This document shows positions 8,888 through 16,445 of a stretch of 64,000 nt of DNA, piece by piece. The translations under genes and the position numbers were made by a program. Source of the DNA: Nocardia asteroides (GTDB lineage: Bacteria > Actinomycetota > Actinomycetes > Mycobacteriales > Mycobacteriaceae). Location of the stretch: positions 1,798,001 through 1,862,000 of the forward strand of contig NZ_CP089214.1 of assembly GCF_021183625.1 (NCBI RefSeq), given 5' to 3'. Every line of letters starts with the position of its first letter. Position 1 is the first letter of the stretch. The notes below the pieces were generated by a model. The model ran no database searches. It was given only the letters and a program-made list of their open reading frames with translations, and was not told where the DNA came from.

Positions 8888-8924
8888 GGTGAACTCCTCG
8901 GGGGCAATTGTTGGCTGCGGATTG

Positions 8925-9344
8925 TCAGTCGTGGGACACGCGCCGGACCCTGGTGCGCAGCTCGCCGTCGACTCGCACGAGCACGTCGTCGACCACGCAG
9001 CTCGGGTTCAGCTCGGGCGGGCTGCCCGGCCGGATCTTGACCACGAGGCAGTAGGCGGTCGAGAGCAGGCTCCCGTCCGGCTGCGGTCGCAGGTCGATCA
9101 TGTTGAACCAGTGCCTGCGCTGCATGGGGTCGGATTCGAAGCGCTGGTGGAACTCGACGAGATCGGCGACGATCTCGCTCCTGGTCACGGCGGGCGGGCG
9201 GCCCGGCGTGTGGGTGAACTCGGCGTCATCGGTGAAGGTTGCGGCGTAGCCATCGATGTCGCGGCGGTCGAGCCGCTGCATCTGATCGGCGTAGAACTGC
9301 TGGACCTCCGCGTACAGCTCGGTACGGCTGGCGACCGTGGTCAT
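8925..9344 (-). CDS. ActVI-ORFA-like NTF2-fold protein
   Basis: The 139-residue protein opens with 'ELYAEVQQFYADQMQRLDRRDIDGYAATFTDDAEFTHTPGRP', the typical SnoaL/NTF2 start. It ends with strands (LVVKIRPGSPPELNPSCVVDDVLVRVDGELRTRVRRVSHD) like those of ActVI-ORFA-type proteins of benzoisochromanequinone clusters. Those assist dehydration or stereocontrol after ring formation, and related proteins support monooxygenases. It is divergent from the ketoreductase gene (168 bp between starts), so a shared regulatory region is likely. Assignment to ActVI-ORFA rather than another NTF2 group is by overall pattern and is moderate. Confidence 0.7.
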   Translation of the reverse strand: MTTVASRTELYAEVQQFYADQMQRLDRRDIDGYAATFTDDAEFTHTPGRPPAVTRSEIVADLVEFHQRFESDPMQRRHWFNMIDLRPQPDGSLLSTAYCLVVKIRPGSPPELNPSCVVDDVLVRVDGELRTRVRRVSHD

Positions 9345-9512
9345 CTTCGCTCCCCTTGGTGGTGGGCCTCTGCTGCGCCCCACGGTGCGACACGGCCCTA
9401 GAGCCTGGGTCGAGGCAGGCGCCCGCGCCGGTTGACCGGAGCTATAGGTGCCCCCGCCACCCTGGGTGCCGGGGGGACCGATCAATCCGGCAACTCGACC
9501 GATGGAGGAGTC

Positions 9513-10295
9513 ATGGCGGACAGTCAGCGCGTCGCGCTGGTCACGGGAGCAACCAGCGGCATGGGGCTGGAGATCACCAGAAGCCTTGCCGCGCAGAACA
9601 TCGCGGTGTTCATCTGCGCGCGGGACGAGCAGCGGCTGACCGACACGGTCAAGGCGCTGCAGGACGAGGGCCTCGAGGTCGACGGCACGGTCTGCGACGT
9701 CTGCGACGGCAAGCAGATCAGCGCGTTCGTCGACGCGGCCGTGCACCGGTACGGCCCGGTCGACATCCTGGTCAACAACGCGGGCCGCAGCGGCGGTGGC
9801 GTCACCGCGCAGGTGACCGACGAGCTGTGGTTCGAGGTGATCAACACCAACCTCAACAGCGTCTTCCTCATGACGAAGACGGTGCTGAACGCGGGCGGCA
9901 TGCTCGGCAGGTCCAGCGGCCGCATCGTCAATATCGCCTCGACCGGCGGCAAGCAGGGGGTGGTGCACGGCGCGCCGTACTCGGCGTCCAAGCACGGTGT
10001 GGTCGGCTTCACCAAGGCGCTCGGGCTCGAGCTCGCGAAGACCGGCATCACCGTCAACGCGGTGTGCCCCGGATTCGTGGAAACGCCCATGGCGGAACGG
10101 GTTCGGGAGGTGTACTCGGGGCTGTGGGGCGTCGACACCGACGAGGTGCACGCGCGGGTGAGCGCGCGGGTGCCGATCGGCCGGTACGTGCGGCCCGCCG
10201 AGGTCGCCGCGATGGTCGACTATCTCATCGGCCCCGGGGCGGCGGCCGTCACCGCGCAGGCGATGAACGTCTGCGGCGGACTCGGCAACTACTGA
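9513..10295 (+). CDS. ActIII-type polyketide ketoreductase (SDR)
   Basis: The 260-residue short-chain dehydrogenase carries the NADPH-binding TGATSGMG at residues 11-18, NNAG at 88-91 and the catalytic set Ser143 (NIAST), Tyr156 and Lys160 (YSASK). The whole chain closely follows the actinorhodin C9 ketoreductase, including 'TVNAVCPGFVETPMAERVRE' and 'RVSARVPIGRYVRPAEVAAMVDYLIGPGAAAVTAQ'. It would reduce one carbonyl (C9) of the nascent poly-beta-ketone before aromatisation. ATG 9513 follows GGAGGAG by 3 bases. It is co-directional with the biotin carrier protein gene 21 nt downstream. Confidence 0.92.
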   Translation: MADSQRVALVTGATSGMGLEITRSLAAQNIAVFICARDEQRLTDTVKALQDEGLEVDGTVCDVCDGKQISAFVDAAVHRYGPVDILVNNAGRSGGGVTAQVTDELWFEVINTNLNSVFLMTKTVLNAGGMLGRSSGRIVNIASTGGKQGVVHGAPYSASKHGVVGFTKALGLELAKTGITVNAVCPGFVETPMAERVREVYSGLWGVDTDEVHARVSARVPIGRYVRPAEVAAMVDYLIGPGAAAVTAQAMNVCGGLGNY

Positions 10296-10316
10296 TCGTC
10301 CGGAAGGAAACCGACG

Positions 10317-10799
10317 ATGACCACAGCACGATCCGAGACCGGCGCCACCGAGGACGACCACGAGTACCTGCGCATCCTGTCCGCGATGCAGGCGGGCGCG
10401 CTGCGGCTGCTCGCCGGGTTCCCCCGCCAGCCGAGCGCACTGCGCCTCCGGGTCGGCGAGGTGACCGTCGAGGCCGAGTGGCCCGCGGTCACCGAGGCGG
10501 CAGGCACCGCTCCGGTCGCGGCGGAGCCGCCGGGAGCCGCGCCGGAGGCGGCGCCGGTGGGGCCGGTGATCCGCGCGCCGAGCGTCGGCGTGTTCTACCG
10601 GCGCCCGGAACCGGGCGCCACCCCCTTCGTCGAGGTCGGCGACCGGGTCTCGACGGGCCAGCAGATCGCGATCGTCGAGGCCATGAAGCTGATGATCCCG
10701 GTGACCTCGACGGTGGACGGGGTGATCACCGCGATCCTCAAACAGGACGACGAACCGGTGCACTACGACGAACCCCTCTTCTCCTGCGCGCCGGGGTAG
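10317..10799 (+). CDS. accB: biotin carboxyl carrier protein of acetyl-CoA carboxylase
   Basis: The 160-residue protein has a helical N-terminus, an Ala/Pro-rich linker (residues 58-82) and a C-terminal biotinyl domain. The biotinylation site is EAMKLM with Lys124, preceded by the thumb-containing 'GVFYRRPEPGATPFVEVGD'. It carries carboxybiotin between biotin carboxylase and the carboxyltransferase to make malonyl-CoA, the extender unit. It is a free-standing E. coli-type subunit, unlike the fused alpha chains that actinomycetes use for primary metabolism. The partners (AccDA, AccC) are about 9 kb away on the same strand. It lies 21 nt after the ketoreductase, in an apparent two-gene operon. 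Confidence 0.92.
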   Translation: MTTARSETGATEDDHEYLRILSAMQAGALRLLAGFPRQPSALRLRVGEVTVEAEWPAVTEAAGTAPVAAEPPGAAPEAAPVGPVIRAPSVGVFYRRPEPGATPFVEVGDRVSTGQQIAIVEAMKLMIPVTSTVDGVITAILKQDDEPVHYDEPLFSCAPG

Positions 10800-10819
10800 C
10801 TCCGGCGCGCGACGGCCGA

Positions 10820-11239
10820 TCAGTCCGAAGGGCGGGTGCGGCGCCAGGTGAGAATCCGGCGCTGCACCCGCCCTTCGACGACAGCGGAGCCGACCAGGGT
10901 CAGGGTGTCGCCGCCGTATTCGGCGCTCCGCACCTGATCGGTCCCGGCCAGCGCGGGATTCGAGCACACCGCGATCGTGTGGACGAGACGGTCGTCCTCG
11001 CGTCGCCACGTCCCGGCGTAACCCATGAACACCGCGCCGGGAGCGCCGTCGGTGCGCATCATGCTCACCGACATGTCGCCGTGCGATGCGTAGATCAGCA
11101 CTCCGCGCGGCGCCTCGCCGAGCGGCCCGGTGCTGGTGCCATTCGCGTCGTCGATGTCGTAGTAGGACAACAGTTCCCAAGTTCCGTACAGCTGCGTGGT
11201 GTGCATGTCCTCGACGATGCCGGGCGCACCTCGAATCAT
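10820..11239 (-). CDS. lipocalin-like domain protein
   Basis: The 139-residue protein matches the bacterial lipocalin-like family: 'QLYGTWELLSYYDIDDANG', 'APRGVLIYASHGDMSVSMM', 'AVFMGYAGTWRREDDRLVHTI' and a final 'GDTLTLVGS...RRILTWRR'. These form an eight-stranded barrel that in other clusters binds or isomerises hydrophobic intermediates. No signal peptide is seen. ATG at 11239 overlaps the stop of the upstream DUF5519 gene by 4 nt (ATGA), so the two are translationally coupled. An internal ATG (codon 12) also begins a plausible protein. A ligand-binding or cyclase role is inference. Confidence 0.75.
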   Translation of the reverse strand: MIRGAPGIVEDMHTTQLYGTWELLSYYDIDDANGTSTGPLGEAPRGVLIYASHGDMSVSMMRTDGAPGAVFMGYAGTWRREDDRLVHTIAVCSNPALAGTDQVRSAEYGGDTLTLVGSAVVEGRVQRRILTWRRTRPSD

Positions 11240-11733
11240 GCTGGAGCCGTGCCGCGCGCGAAGGCGTAGCTGAGGTGCAGGAGCTGCCACACCACGTCGA
11301 GCTCGTGCTCGTCGCGGGGGCCGTAGACCATCGTCAGCGATGCGGGCAGGAGGCCCCGCCGCGCCATCGGATGCAGCTCCGCCCAGCCCTGTTCGACAGC
11401 CTCGGCGGCCACCGCCGGCGGCAGACACATGTGCAGGCTGCCGTCGGCGTGGCCGTGCAGATGCGCGAATTCGGTACCGGCCAGGAATGCGTCGCCGGGG
11501 CCGTGCGCGAGCCGGGGGCGCAGGTGCAGGGCGCGGGTGTCGGGCAGCGAGACGCTGCTGCGCCCGGCCGCGACGTCGTCGAGCGCCGTCATGCGCGTCC
11601 AGATCACCTCCTGGAGATCGGCGGGCGCGTTCTGGCTCAGTTGCTGATGCGGATTGTGCGGCCTGGTGTCCGGGCGCGCGCCCGCGCGGCGCGGCAGTCC
11701 GAGTCGATGGGTGACCGCTGGCGGCGTCATCAC
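11236..11733 (-). CDS. DUF5519 'luciferase family' protein
   Basis: The 165-residue protein carries the hallmark sequence of DUF5519: 'EFAHLHGHADGSLHMCLPP' followed by 'AVEQGWAELHPMA', with a C-terminal 'MVYGPRDEHELDVVWQLLHLSYAF'. Despite the database nickname it is unrelated to bacterial luciferase alpha/beta chains, and its biochemical role is unknown to me. The His-x-His and Trp-x-Glu-x-His residues could form a metal or small-molecule site. It is divergent from the HxlR regulator (128 bp between starts, counting the preferred HxlR start) and coupled to the lipocalin-like gene, so HxlR may control the pair. Confidence 0.75.
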   Translation of the reverse strand: MMTPPAVTHRLGLPRRAGARPDTRPHNPHQQLSQNAPADLQEVIWTRMTALDDVAAGRSSVSLPDTRALHLRPRLAHGPGDAFLAGTEFAHLHGHADGSLHMCLPPAVAAEAVEQGWAELHPMARRGLLPASLTMVYGPRDEHELDVVWQLLHLSYAFARGTAPA

Positions 11734-11861
11734 TGAATTCCTCTCGGTGGACGGCTTTTCGGACTTCTCGCCTCTCTCGGATCCACGTTAATATGGTGAA
11801 GATAGTGATTACCAAGAAGAAAGCAGCTTCCGAAAAGGAAGCCCTTCGGAAGGGCGCGAAC

Positions 11862-12245
11862 ATGGAGCCGATCACGCGCGGTGCCGCGCAGCGGGCCGCG
11901 GCCGACCCGTGCCCGATCACCCCGGTGCTCGACCTGATCTTCGGTCGCTGGTCCACCCAGCTGCTGTGGGTGCTCACCCATGACGGGCGGCTGCGCTTCA
12001 AGGAACTCAACCAGCGCATTCCCGGGCTCACGCCGAAGGTGCTCACCCAGCGCCTGCGTCAGCTCGAACGCGACGGGCTGGTGCACCGCACCTACTACCC
12101 GGAGATCCCGCCCCGGGTCGAGTACGCGGCCACGCCGCTGGCGACCACGCTCACCCCCGTCTTCGGCAGCATCGTGGCCTGGTCGGACGAGCATCTCGGC
12201 GAGGTGCTCGCGGCCCGCGCCGCCTTCGACGCGGACCGTCCGTGA
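11862..12245 (+). CDS. HxlR-family transcriptional regulator
   Basis: The 127-residue protein has the HxlR winged helix: 'CPITPVLDLIFGRWSTQLLWVLTHDGRLRFKELNQRIPGLTPKVLTQRLRQLERDGLVHRTYYPEIPPRVEYAATPLA'. Its cysteine in 'ADPCPI' corresponds to the redox/aldehyde-sensing cysteine of HypR/YodB-type members. An upstream ATG at 11793 would add 23 residues, but GGAAGGG 7-8 nt before 11862 favours the shorter form. It is divergent from the DUF5519-lipocalin pair, which it may regulate. A quinone-type signal from the pathway product is possible, since related regulators sense quinones and aldehydes, but that is inference. Confidence 0.85.
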   Translation: MEPITRGAAQRAAADPCPITPVLDLIFGRWSTQLLWVLTHDGRLRFKELNQRIPGLTPKVLTQRLRQLERDGLVHRTYYPEIPPRVEYAATPLATTLTPVFGSIVAWSDEHLGEVLAARAAFDADRP

Positions 12246-12261
12246 CCCCTGCCGGTCCTCG

Positions 12262-13026
12262 CTAGCGGATCGGCGCGGGCGACGGTGCGAGCGCGAGCAG
12301 CAGATCGGCCAGTTCGCGCGGCATGGTGATCATGGCGTCGTGGCCCGTCGGCAGGGTCAGCACCCGGTCGGCGGGTGCGTCGGCGGGCGGGTAGGTGCGC
12401 GGCAGCGCGGCCGCCCGCAGCGCCGTGAACTGCGGCCCGCCCCCGGCGCAGTGCACGTGGGTCACCGGGATGGCCGCCAGCGCCGCTGGGTCGCGCAGCC
12501 GTAGCGGCTCGCGGAAGGTCAGCAGCGACTGCGCCGTCTGCATGGACGCCACCCAGCTCAGATCCGGCTCCTCGGTCACGCCGTACAGATCGCCGTCCGG
12601 GCCGGGCGCGGTCTGCGGCGGCACCCGCCAGCCGGCGCCGTCGGCCAGCGCCGCCGCCGCGAACGCCTCGACCATCGGGCCCATGATGTCGGCGACCGAC
12701 TCGCCGTCGCGCGGGACGAAGGTGTCCAGGTAGACCAGCTCGCTGATCCGGCCGGGGACGGCGTCGGCGAGCGCGGTCACCACCATGCCCGCGTAGCTGT
12801 GGCCGACCAGCACGATATCGGACAGGTCGTCGGCGTGGATGAGCCGTTCCAGCTCCTCGACCTGGGTGTAGAGCCCGACGTCCGGGGCGAGCTGGTCGGC
12901 GCGGTCGCCGAGGCCGAGCAGCGAGGGCGCGAAGACCCGGTGGCCCGCCGCCGCCAGCAGCGGGGTCACCCGCTGCCAGCACCAGCCGCCGTGGAACGCC
13001 CCGTGCACGAGCAGATAGGTGGCCAT
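12262..13026 (-). CDS. alpha/beta hydrolase (esterase, SalA/MES-like)
   Basis: The 254-residue hydrolase has 'YLLVHGAFHGGWCWQRVTPLL' with the oxyanion-hole HGAFHG, the nucleophile elbow GHSYAG with Ser77, an acid in the 'YLDTFVPRDGES' region and the C-terminal His in 'LPTGHDAMITMPRELADLL'. This pattern is typical of plant methylesterase/hydroxynitrile-lyase-like bacterial esterases. Its gene starts 1 nt from the stop of the FAD monooxygenase upstream, placing it last in the minus-strand biosynthetic operon. A release, deglycosylation or ester-cleaving role is possible; the substrate is unknown. Confidence 0.85.
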   Translation of the reverse strand: MATYLLVHGAFHGGWCWQRVTPLLAAAGHRVFAPSLLGLGDRADQLAPDVGLYTQVEELERLIHADDLSDIVLVGHSYAGMVVTALADAVPGRISELVYLDTFVPRDGESVADIMGPMVEAFAAAALADGAGWRVPPQTAPGPDGDLYGVTEEPDLSWVASMQTAQSLLTFREPLRLRDPAALAAIPVTHVHCAGGGPQFTALRAAALPRTYPPADAPADRVLTLPTGHDAMITMPRELADLLLALAPSPAPIR

Positions 13027-13027
13027 G

Positions 13028-14299
13028 TCAGTTCTCCTTCGGCTGGGCCGGTCGCAGTGCCAGCGGTTCGCTGGGAGCGGTGGCGAGCGGGCCGGGCGGG
13101 ACCCGTTCGGAGCGCAGGCCGAGTCCGATGACCCTCGCCACCAGATGGGACAGTCCGGGCACGACGCGCAGCAGCCGCACCAGCAGCGGCCGGTCGGTAC
13201 CCGGCCTGCCGGCCGCGGGGTAGAGGTCGGCCAGCAGCCGCAGTTGCGCGAATTGCACGAAGCGCGCCGGGAATTCGCGGCGTCGCTGCACCCGGCGCAG
13301 CTCGGCCACGGACGGTGTGCCGCCCCCGGCGAGAATCGGGGCAAGGATGCGCGCGGCGGCGATCGCGTCCTGAACCGCGAGGTTGATGCCGACCCCGCCC
13401 GCCGGGGACATGGCGTGGGCGGCGTCGCCGATCGCCAGCAGCCCCGGCCGGTACCAGCGGCGCAGCCGGTCCACCCGGACGTCGAGCGGTTTGACGTCGC
13501 CCCAGCCGCGGATCTCGGCGTCGAGTATCGGGGTGAGCGCGGGGTAGATCGCGGCGACGGCGGCGCGGAAGGCGGGCAGTCCGGCCGCCCTGATCTCGGC
13601 GAAGCCGCCCTTGGCGATCATGTAGGCGACCTGGAGGTAATCGCCGCGATCGATGCAGACGATGAAGAAGCCATTGCCGCTGCGCACGGTGGGAATGCGC
13701 GGTCCCTCCGGCTTGCCGACCCGAAACCACAGCACGTCCATCGGCGCCTCGGCGGCGGCCACCTCCAGCGCGCCGGTCGAGCGGACCAGCGAATTGCGGC
13801 CGTCGGCGGCGAGCACCAGCGCGCACCGCACCTCGAGCGGACCCGCGGGCGTGCGTCCGCGCACGCCCGCCACCGCGCCGTTCTCCACGACGAGCTCGAC
13901 CACCTCGCATTCGCGCACCAGCCGGAAGTTCGGATAGCGCCCGCCCGCCTCGGCGAGGAAGTTCAGCACATCCCACTGCGGCATGAACGCCACGAAGCGG
14001 AAGCGAACCGGCAGCCTGCGGAAATCGGCGAAGACCACCGGCCCGGTCGCGGTCGCCATCGGCAACTGGGCCAGCTCCACGTGCGGCAACGTCAGGAACT
14101 CGGTGGCGAGGCCGAGGTCGTCCATGGCCACCAGCGTCGACGGGTGCACGGTGTCGCCGCGGAAATCGCGCAGGAAATCCGGGTGCTTCTCCAGGACGAG
14201 GACCTCGACGCCCGCGCGCGCGAGCAGCAGCCCCGCCATCAGCCCGGCGGGGCCGCCGCCGATCACGCAGACCTCGGCTCGTTCGGTCAGGCCAGACAT
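13028..14299 (-). CDS. FAD-dependent aromatic hydroxylase
   Basis: The 423-residue group A flavoprotein monooxygenase shows the Rossmann GGGPAG at residues 14-19, the 'GLLLARAGVEVLVLEKH' strand and Glu for ribose binding, the 'DGRNSLVR' DG motif, and 'GLLAIGDAAHAMSPAGGVGINLAVQDA' containing the GD motif. It would hydroxylate the aromatic polyketide using NAD(P)H and oxygen. It resembles the PHBH/RdmE/PgaE-like class but lacks the extra thioredoxin-like C-terminal domain of PgaE enzymes. Its 5' end overlaps the stop of the upstream metallo-hydrolase by 13 bp, so it belongs to the KS-ACP-cyclase operon. Position of hydroxylation not predictable. Confidence 0.9.
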   Translation of the reverse strand: MSGLTERAEVCVIGGGPAGLMAGLLLARAGVEVLVLEKHPDFLRDFRGDTVHPSTLVAMDDLGLATEFLTLPHVELAQLPMATATGPVVFADFRRLPVRFRFVAFMPQWDVLNFLAEAGGRYPNFRLVRECEVVELVVENGAVAGVRGRTPAGPLEVRCALVLAADGRNSLVRSTGALEVAAAEAPMDVLWFRVGKPEGPRIPTVRSGNGFFIVCIDRGDYLQVAYMIAKGGFAEIRAAGLPAFRAAVAAIYPALTPILDAEIRGWGDVKPLDVRVDRLRRWYRPGLLAIGDAAHAMSPAGGVGINLAVQDAIAAARILAPILAGGGTPSVAELRRVQRRREFPARFVQFAQLRLLADLYPAAGRPGTDRPLLVRLLRVVPGLSHLVARVIGLGLRSERVPPGPLATAPSEPLALRPAQPKEN

Positions 14300-15222
14300 G
14301 TCGGCAGCTCCCCGCCGTTGTAGCCGACCATCTCGCCGAAGATGGCCGGAACATCCAGTGGCGCGCCGGGTTCGGCGCCGTCGAGCTCCGCGTAGGCGCG
14401 ATGCAGGTTCCCGACGACCCGCTCCTCGTCCACGAGCTCGGCGAACTCGCCGGGGTCGCTGTCGAGCGCCACGTGCAGCGGGGTCAACCCGAGCGCCCTG
14501 CCCTCGGCGGCCAGGCGCTGGATCCACTCCAGGTATCCGATGGTCCGGCCGAAGATCTCCGGGCCGGTGACCGGGCCGTGCCCGGAGACGACGGTCCGCG
14601 CGCCGAGCCCGGCCAGCCGCCGCATCGCGATCAGTGATCCGGACACCGACCCCATCAGGCAGAACGGCGCCGCACCCGACATCACGAGATCGCCGGCGAA
14701 CAGCACGCGCTGCTCGGGCAGCCAGGCGACCACGTCGTTGGTGGTGTGCGCGGCCGGACCGAGGTGGATGAGCACGATCCTGAGGTCACCGGCGTACAGC
14801 GTGAGCTCGCTGGTGAAGGTGATGCCGGGCAGGGTCACCCGGACATCGCCCCAGTCGACGGCGGGCCAGATCTCGGTGAGCGCCAGCCCGGTCTCGACCA
14901 TCTCCCGCCGGATGTTGTCGTGCCCGACGACCACCGCGGCCGGTCCGAACAGGTGGTTGCCGAAGTTGTGGTCACCGTGGTGGTGGGTGTTGACGATGGT
15001 GCGGGCCGGGCCGACGCCGAGCCGGTCGACGAACGACACCAGCGCCCGGGTCCGGCGCTCGGTGGCGAGCGTGTCGATCACCACCGCGCCCGCGGGCCCG
15101 GCCACCACACCCGCGTTGCTCACGCACCACCCGCCGCGCTGCTGGGTGTAGGCGTAGATCCCCTCGCCGAGTTCGGTGACGACCGGCGGCTCGGCGGTCG
15201 CGGCGGCGGCGGTGGCGGTCAT
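14287..15222 (-). CDS. ActIV-like metallo-beta-lactamase-fold cyclase
   Basis: The 311-residue protein has the zinc-binding HxHxDH motif at residues 80-85 (HHHGDH), the later His in 'LGPAAHTTNDVVAWLP', Asp in 'VLFAGDLVM' and His in 'VVSGHGPVTGPE'. In type II polyketide clusters a protein of this fold and size (ActIV) closes the second ring and releases the chain from ACP. Its position between the aromatase/cyclase and the hydroxylase makes that role the most likely here. ATG at 15222 overlaps the upstream aromatase stop by 4 nt (ATGA). A generic lactonase or quenching hydrolase is the alternative, but the operon context argues against it. Confidence 0.85.
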   Translation of the reverse strand: MTATAAAATAEPPVVTELGEGIYAYTQQRGGWCVSNAGVVAGPAGAVVIDTLATERRTRALVSFVDRLGVGPARTIVNTHHHGDHNFGNHLFGPAAVVVGHDNIRREMVETGLALTEIWPAVDWGDVRVTLPGITFTSELTLYAGDLRIVLIHLGPAAHTTNDVVAWLPEQRVLFAGDLVMSGAAPFCLMGSVSGSLIAMRRLAGLGARTVVSGHGPVTGPEIFGRTIGYLEWIQRLAAEGRALGLTPLHVALDSDPGEFAELVDEERVVGNLHRAYAELDGAEPGAPLDVPAIFGEMVGYNGGELPTCLA

Positions 15223-16175
15223 GTCGCCGACCCCGACACCGCGGAGGATCCGGCGGCCCAGCGCGCCGCGCACAGCAGGGTGTTGCGGCTGTTGGCCGAG
15301 AGCGCCTCGGTGAGGTAGGCCCGCGCGGCGGCGAGATCGGTCTCCGGCCCGAGCAGCTCGCGCGCCCGCGCCGGATCGATCGCGACGGTGTGGGTGGCGG
15401 TCACCACCGAGCCGCCGGGCGCGTCGGCGAATTCCCACGCCCCGCTGTGGCCGAACAGCATCGCGGGCGGCAGCAGCTGTTTGTAGTCGATGCGCGTGCC
15501 GTCCGAGCAGATCCGGATCGACCTGGTGGTGTGTGGGTGGCCGCCCGCGGTGACGGTCTCCATCTCCATCACCTGCACGCCGGGTTCGTCCTCGGTGAGG
15601 TCGACCCGCCCGACATGCGGGACGTGGTCGGGCCAGCGCTCACTGTGGTTGACGAAGTCGTAGGCGACCGCCGCCGGGATGTCGAGCCGGACGGTGTCGG
15701 TGAAGGTGTGGATGACCTCGGCGAGCGGATGCCCCAGTTCGGCTATCCGGGCCAGCGCGGCGAGCTCCACCGTGCTGTTGCGGTCGACGGCCTCGGCGAT
15801 CGGCGCGGGATCGGCGCCGTCGACAACGGCGAAGCGGTGCTCGAGCACGACCTCGGTGACATCGCGGCCGAGCTCGCGGAACCGCCAGCCGCCGCTCATC
15901 GCGGCGATCGGCGGATGGCTGCGCTCCTGGCGGAACTCGATCGTGCGCGCCGCCGGATCGAGCACCCGCCGCGACACCCAGTCCGCGACCGCGTCCCCGA
16001 CCAGGGCCCACAACCGGAACCGCTCCTCCGCCACACCGCGGTCCAGGTGCCTGACCAGCAGGCTCGGCGCGAAGAGCACCGGCCAGCGGGTGACGTCGGC
16101 GACCAGGTCGTAGACCACCTCGGGGGCGGCCGCGATCGTCCGGGTGTGCGTCAGCACCCGCTCGCCGCCGCTCAC
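15219..16175 (-). CDS. di-domain aromatase/cyclase (ActVII-type)
   Basis: The 318-residue protein contains two START/Bet v1-like domains: residues about 8-150, beginning 'THTRTIAAAPEVVYDLVADVTRWPVLFAP', and about 160-310, beginning 'FTDTVRLDIPAAVAYDFVNHSERWPDHVP'. Tandem ARO/CYC proteins aromatise the first ring (C7-C12 closure) of chains already reduced at C9, which fits the ActIII-type ketoreductase nearby. GTG at 16175 is chosen because it overlaps the ACP stop by 4 nt (GTGA). The stop overlaps the next start in the same way. The whole ACP-ARO-cyclase-oxygenase run is therefore translationally coupled. Confidence 0.93.
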   Translation of the reverse strand: MSGGERVLTHTRTIAAAPEVVYDLVADVTRWPVLFAPSLLVRHLDRGVAEERFRLWALVGDAVADWVSRRVLDPAARTIEFRQERSHPPIAAMSGGWRFRELGRDVTEVVLEHRFAVVDGADPAPIAEAVDRNSTVELAALARIAELGHPLAEVIHTFTDTVRLDIPAAVAYDFVNHSERWPDHVPHVGRVDLTEDEPGVQVMEMETVTAGGHPHTTRSIRICSDGTRIDYKQLLPPAMLFGHSGAWEFADAPGGSVVTATHTVAIDPARARELLGPETDLAAARAYLTEALSANSRNTLLCAARWAAGSSAVSGSAT

Positions 16176-16426
16176 GCCGCACCGCGCAGCTGATCGTTGA
16201 TGATGTCGATCAGCTCCCTCGGCGTCTTCACCTCGACGAGCAGATCCTCCGGAATCTGCACGCCGTAGTCGCGCTGGATGCGCGAGGCCGTCTCGATCAG
16301 CGCCAGCGAGTCGTACCCGAGCTCCTCGAAGGTCACCTCGGACGCGTCCTCGCGCAGTTCGGAGACCTCGTCCCCGCCCGCGCACTCCACGAGGATCCGG
16401 CCGAGTTCGGTGATGGTCATGGTCAT
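16172..16426 (-). CDS. type II polyketide acyl carrier protein
   Basis: The 84-residue acidic helical protein carries the phosphopantetheine attachment site Ser40 in 'FEELGYDSLALIE'. The surroundings (ECAG, DSLALIETASRIQRDYGVQIPEDLL) match minimal-PKS ACPs such as ActI-ORF3. It tethers the growing poly-beta-ketone and shuttles it among KS, KR and cyclases. ATG 16426 is preferred over the in-frame ATG at 16420 because AAGGAG lies 6 nt upstream. It lies 19 nt after the chain length factor, in the canonical KS-CLF-ACP order. The activating phosphopantetheinyl transferase is not in the window. Confidence 0.96.
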   Translation of the reverse strand: MTMTITELGRILVECAGGDEVSELREDASEVTFEELGYDSLALIETASRIQRDYGVQIPEDLLVEVKTPRELIDIINDQLRGAA

Positions 16427-16445
16427 GGTTGACTCCTTGTTCGGC

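Noticed and set aside
11236..11733. A light-emitting luciferase, as the family nickname suggests
   Set aside because: The protein is 165 residues of the DUF5519 type with no relation to the 340-residue flavin-dependent luciferase chains.
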